Positions 21,684 to 21,957 of a stretch of 21,957 bases of DNA are shown piece after piece. This stretch comes from Sphingomonas sp. Its GTDB lineage: Bacteria > Pseudomonadota > Alphaproteobacteria > Sphingomonadales > Sphingomonadaceae. The notes under the pieces are model-generated. The model ran no database searches, was not told the origin of the DNA, and worked only from the letters and a program-made list of their open reading frames with translations. The stretch spans positions 1 to 21,957 of the forward strand of contig JACCSV010000286.1 in NCBI GenBank assembly GCA_013812805.1, in the 5' to 3' direction. How positions within the stretch are numbered: the first letter of the stretch is position 1; each line of letters opens with the position of its first letter. The position numbers and the translations under genes are program-made.

Positions 21684-21957
21684 TGCTGATACTCGCCTCC
21701 GCCAGTCCGCGCCGGCTCGAGCTGCTGGCGCGCATCGGCGTGGTGCCTGACGCAGTCATTCCCGCCGAAATCGACGAAAGCGTTCGCAAGGGCGAGCTCC
21801 CGCGCGACCATGCGCTGCGGCTGGCGGTTGAAAAGGCCGAGGCCGTGGCTGCCACGCGCGCCGACGCACTAGTGCTCGCCGCCGACACCGTGGTCGCAGT
21901 CGGCCGCCGGATCCTGCCCAAGGTCGAGGACGAAGCGACCCTGCGCGCCTGCATGAA
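21683..21957 (+). CDS. maf: Maf family nucleoside triphosphate pyrophosphatase, 3' end cut by window
   Basis: Maf proteins hydrolyse non-canonical or pyrimidine nucleoside triphosphates to monophosphates, acting as house-cleaning enzymes. The first 91 residues are present. They begin MLILASASPRRLELLARIGV with the SASPRR substrate loop, then IPAEIDESVRKGELP and VLAADTVVAVGRRILPK with the catalytic Asp of ADTVV. The rest lies beyond the window. The start ATG shares one base with the infA TGA stop. Whether it is the dTTP/UTP or the 7-methyl-GTP subtype cannot be decided from this part. Confidence 0.94.
   Translation, partial: MLILASASPRRLELLARIGVVPDAVIPAEIDESVRKGELPRDHALRLAVEKAEAVAATRADALVLAADTVVAVGRRILPKVEDEATLRACM

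Noticed and set aside
1..21957. CRISPR array, tRNA genes, insertion sequence or prophage
   Set aside because: No regularly spaced direct repeats, tRNA-like cloverleaf, transposase or phage gene was seen by eye.

Overview
The window is a dense, high-GC stretch of bacterial chromosome. Gene content and order point to an alphaproteobacterium, most likely a sphingomonad (Sphingomonadales): purD followed by two small membrane proteins, a cobS-cobT/esterase/rpmB block, a J-domain/bolA pair, and nusB-thiL-hppA-infA-maf. This placement is inferred from family and neighbourhood knowledge; no database was searched. No tRNA, rRNA, CRISPR array, phage gene or transposase gene was seen.

Layout. (1) 1-3099: a partial xseA on the minus strand faces away from purD, and the two start codons share one base. 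purD is coupled to a small three-segment membrane protein and a membrane-anchored helix-hairpin-helix protein. (2) 3096-7416: a CNNM/CorC-type CBS membrane protein, an OmpA-like lipoprotein, tadA, a small membrane protein, rpmB and an esterase-like phytase-family protein. Convergent neighbours here overlap at their stop codons or lie 4 bases apart. (3) 7417-7589: a non-coding gap with a very strong plus-strand intrinsic terminator and two further hairpins but no plus-strand gene, a candidate small RNA. (4) 7590-10405: cobT and cobS (VWA and AAA+ ATPase), translationally coupled, minus strand. (5) 10438-13839: an accessory-looking module, an HxlR-type regulator divergent from a coupled operon of a duplicated DUF1428 protein, a VOC/PhnB-like protein, a RibD/DHFR-like reductase and a glutathione S-transferase. 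It lies between cobS and the J-domain/bolA pair that I recall being closer to cobST in related genomes. (6) 13853-15607: J-domain protein and bolA diverging from a 38-bp AT-rich promoter, then a DUF4349 lipoprotein. (7) 15696-18991: pirin, an epoxide-hydrolase-like alpha/beta hydrolase, nusB and thiL. The first three are joined by 4-base start/stop overlaps. The nusB-thiL junction is occupied by an 81-bp palindromic repeat that contains the thiL start codon. (8) 19152-21957: membrane pyrophosphatase hppA, infA and partial maf.

Most of the genes are housekeeping: purine synthesis, thiamine diphosphate synthesis, translation, tRNA editing, transcription antitermination and proton pumping. The most interesting signals are the repeat that appears to have supplied the thiL start codon, the candidate sRNA upstream of the esterase gene, and the inserted HxlR-regulated module that may now drive cobST.
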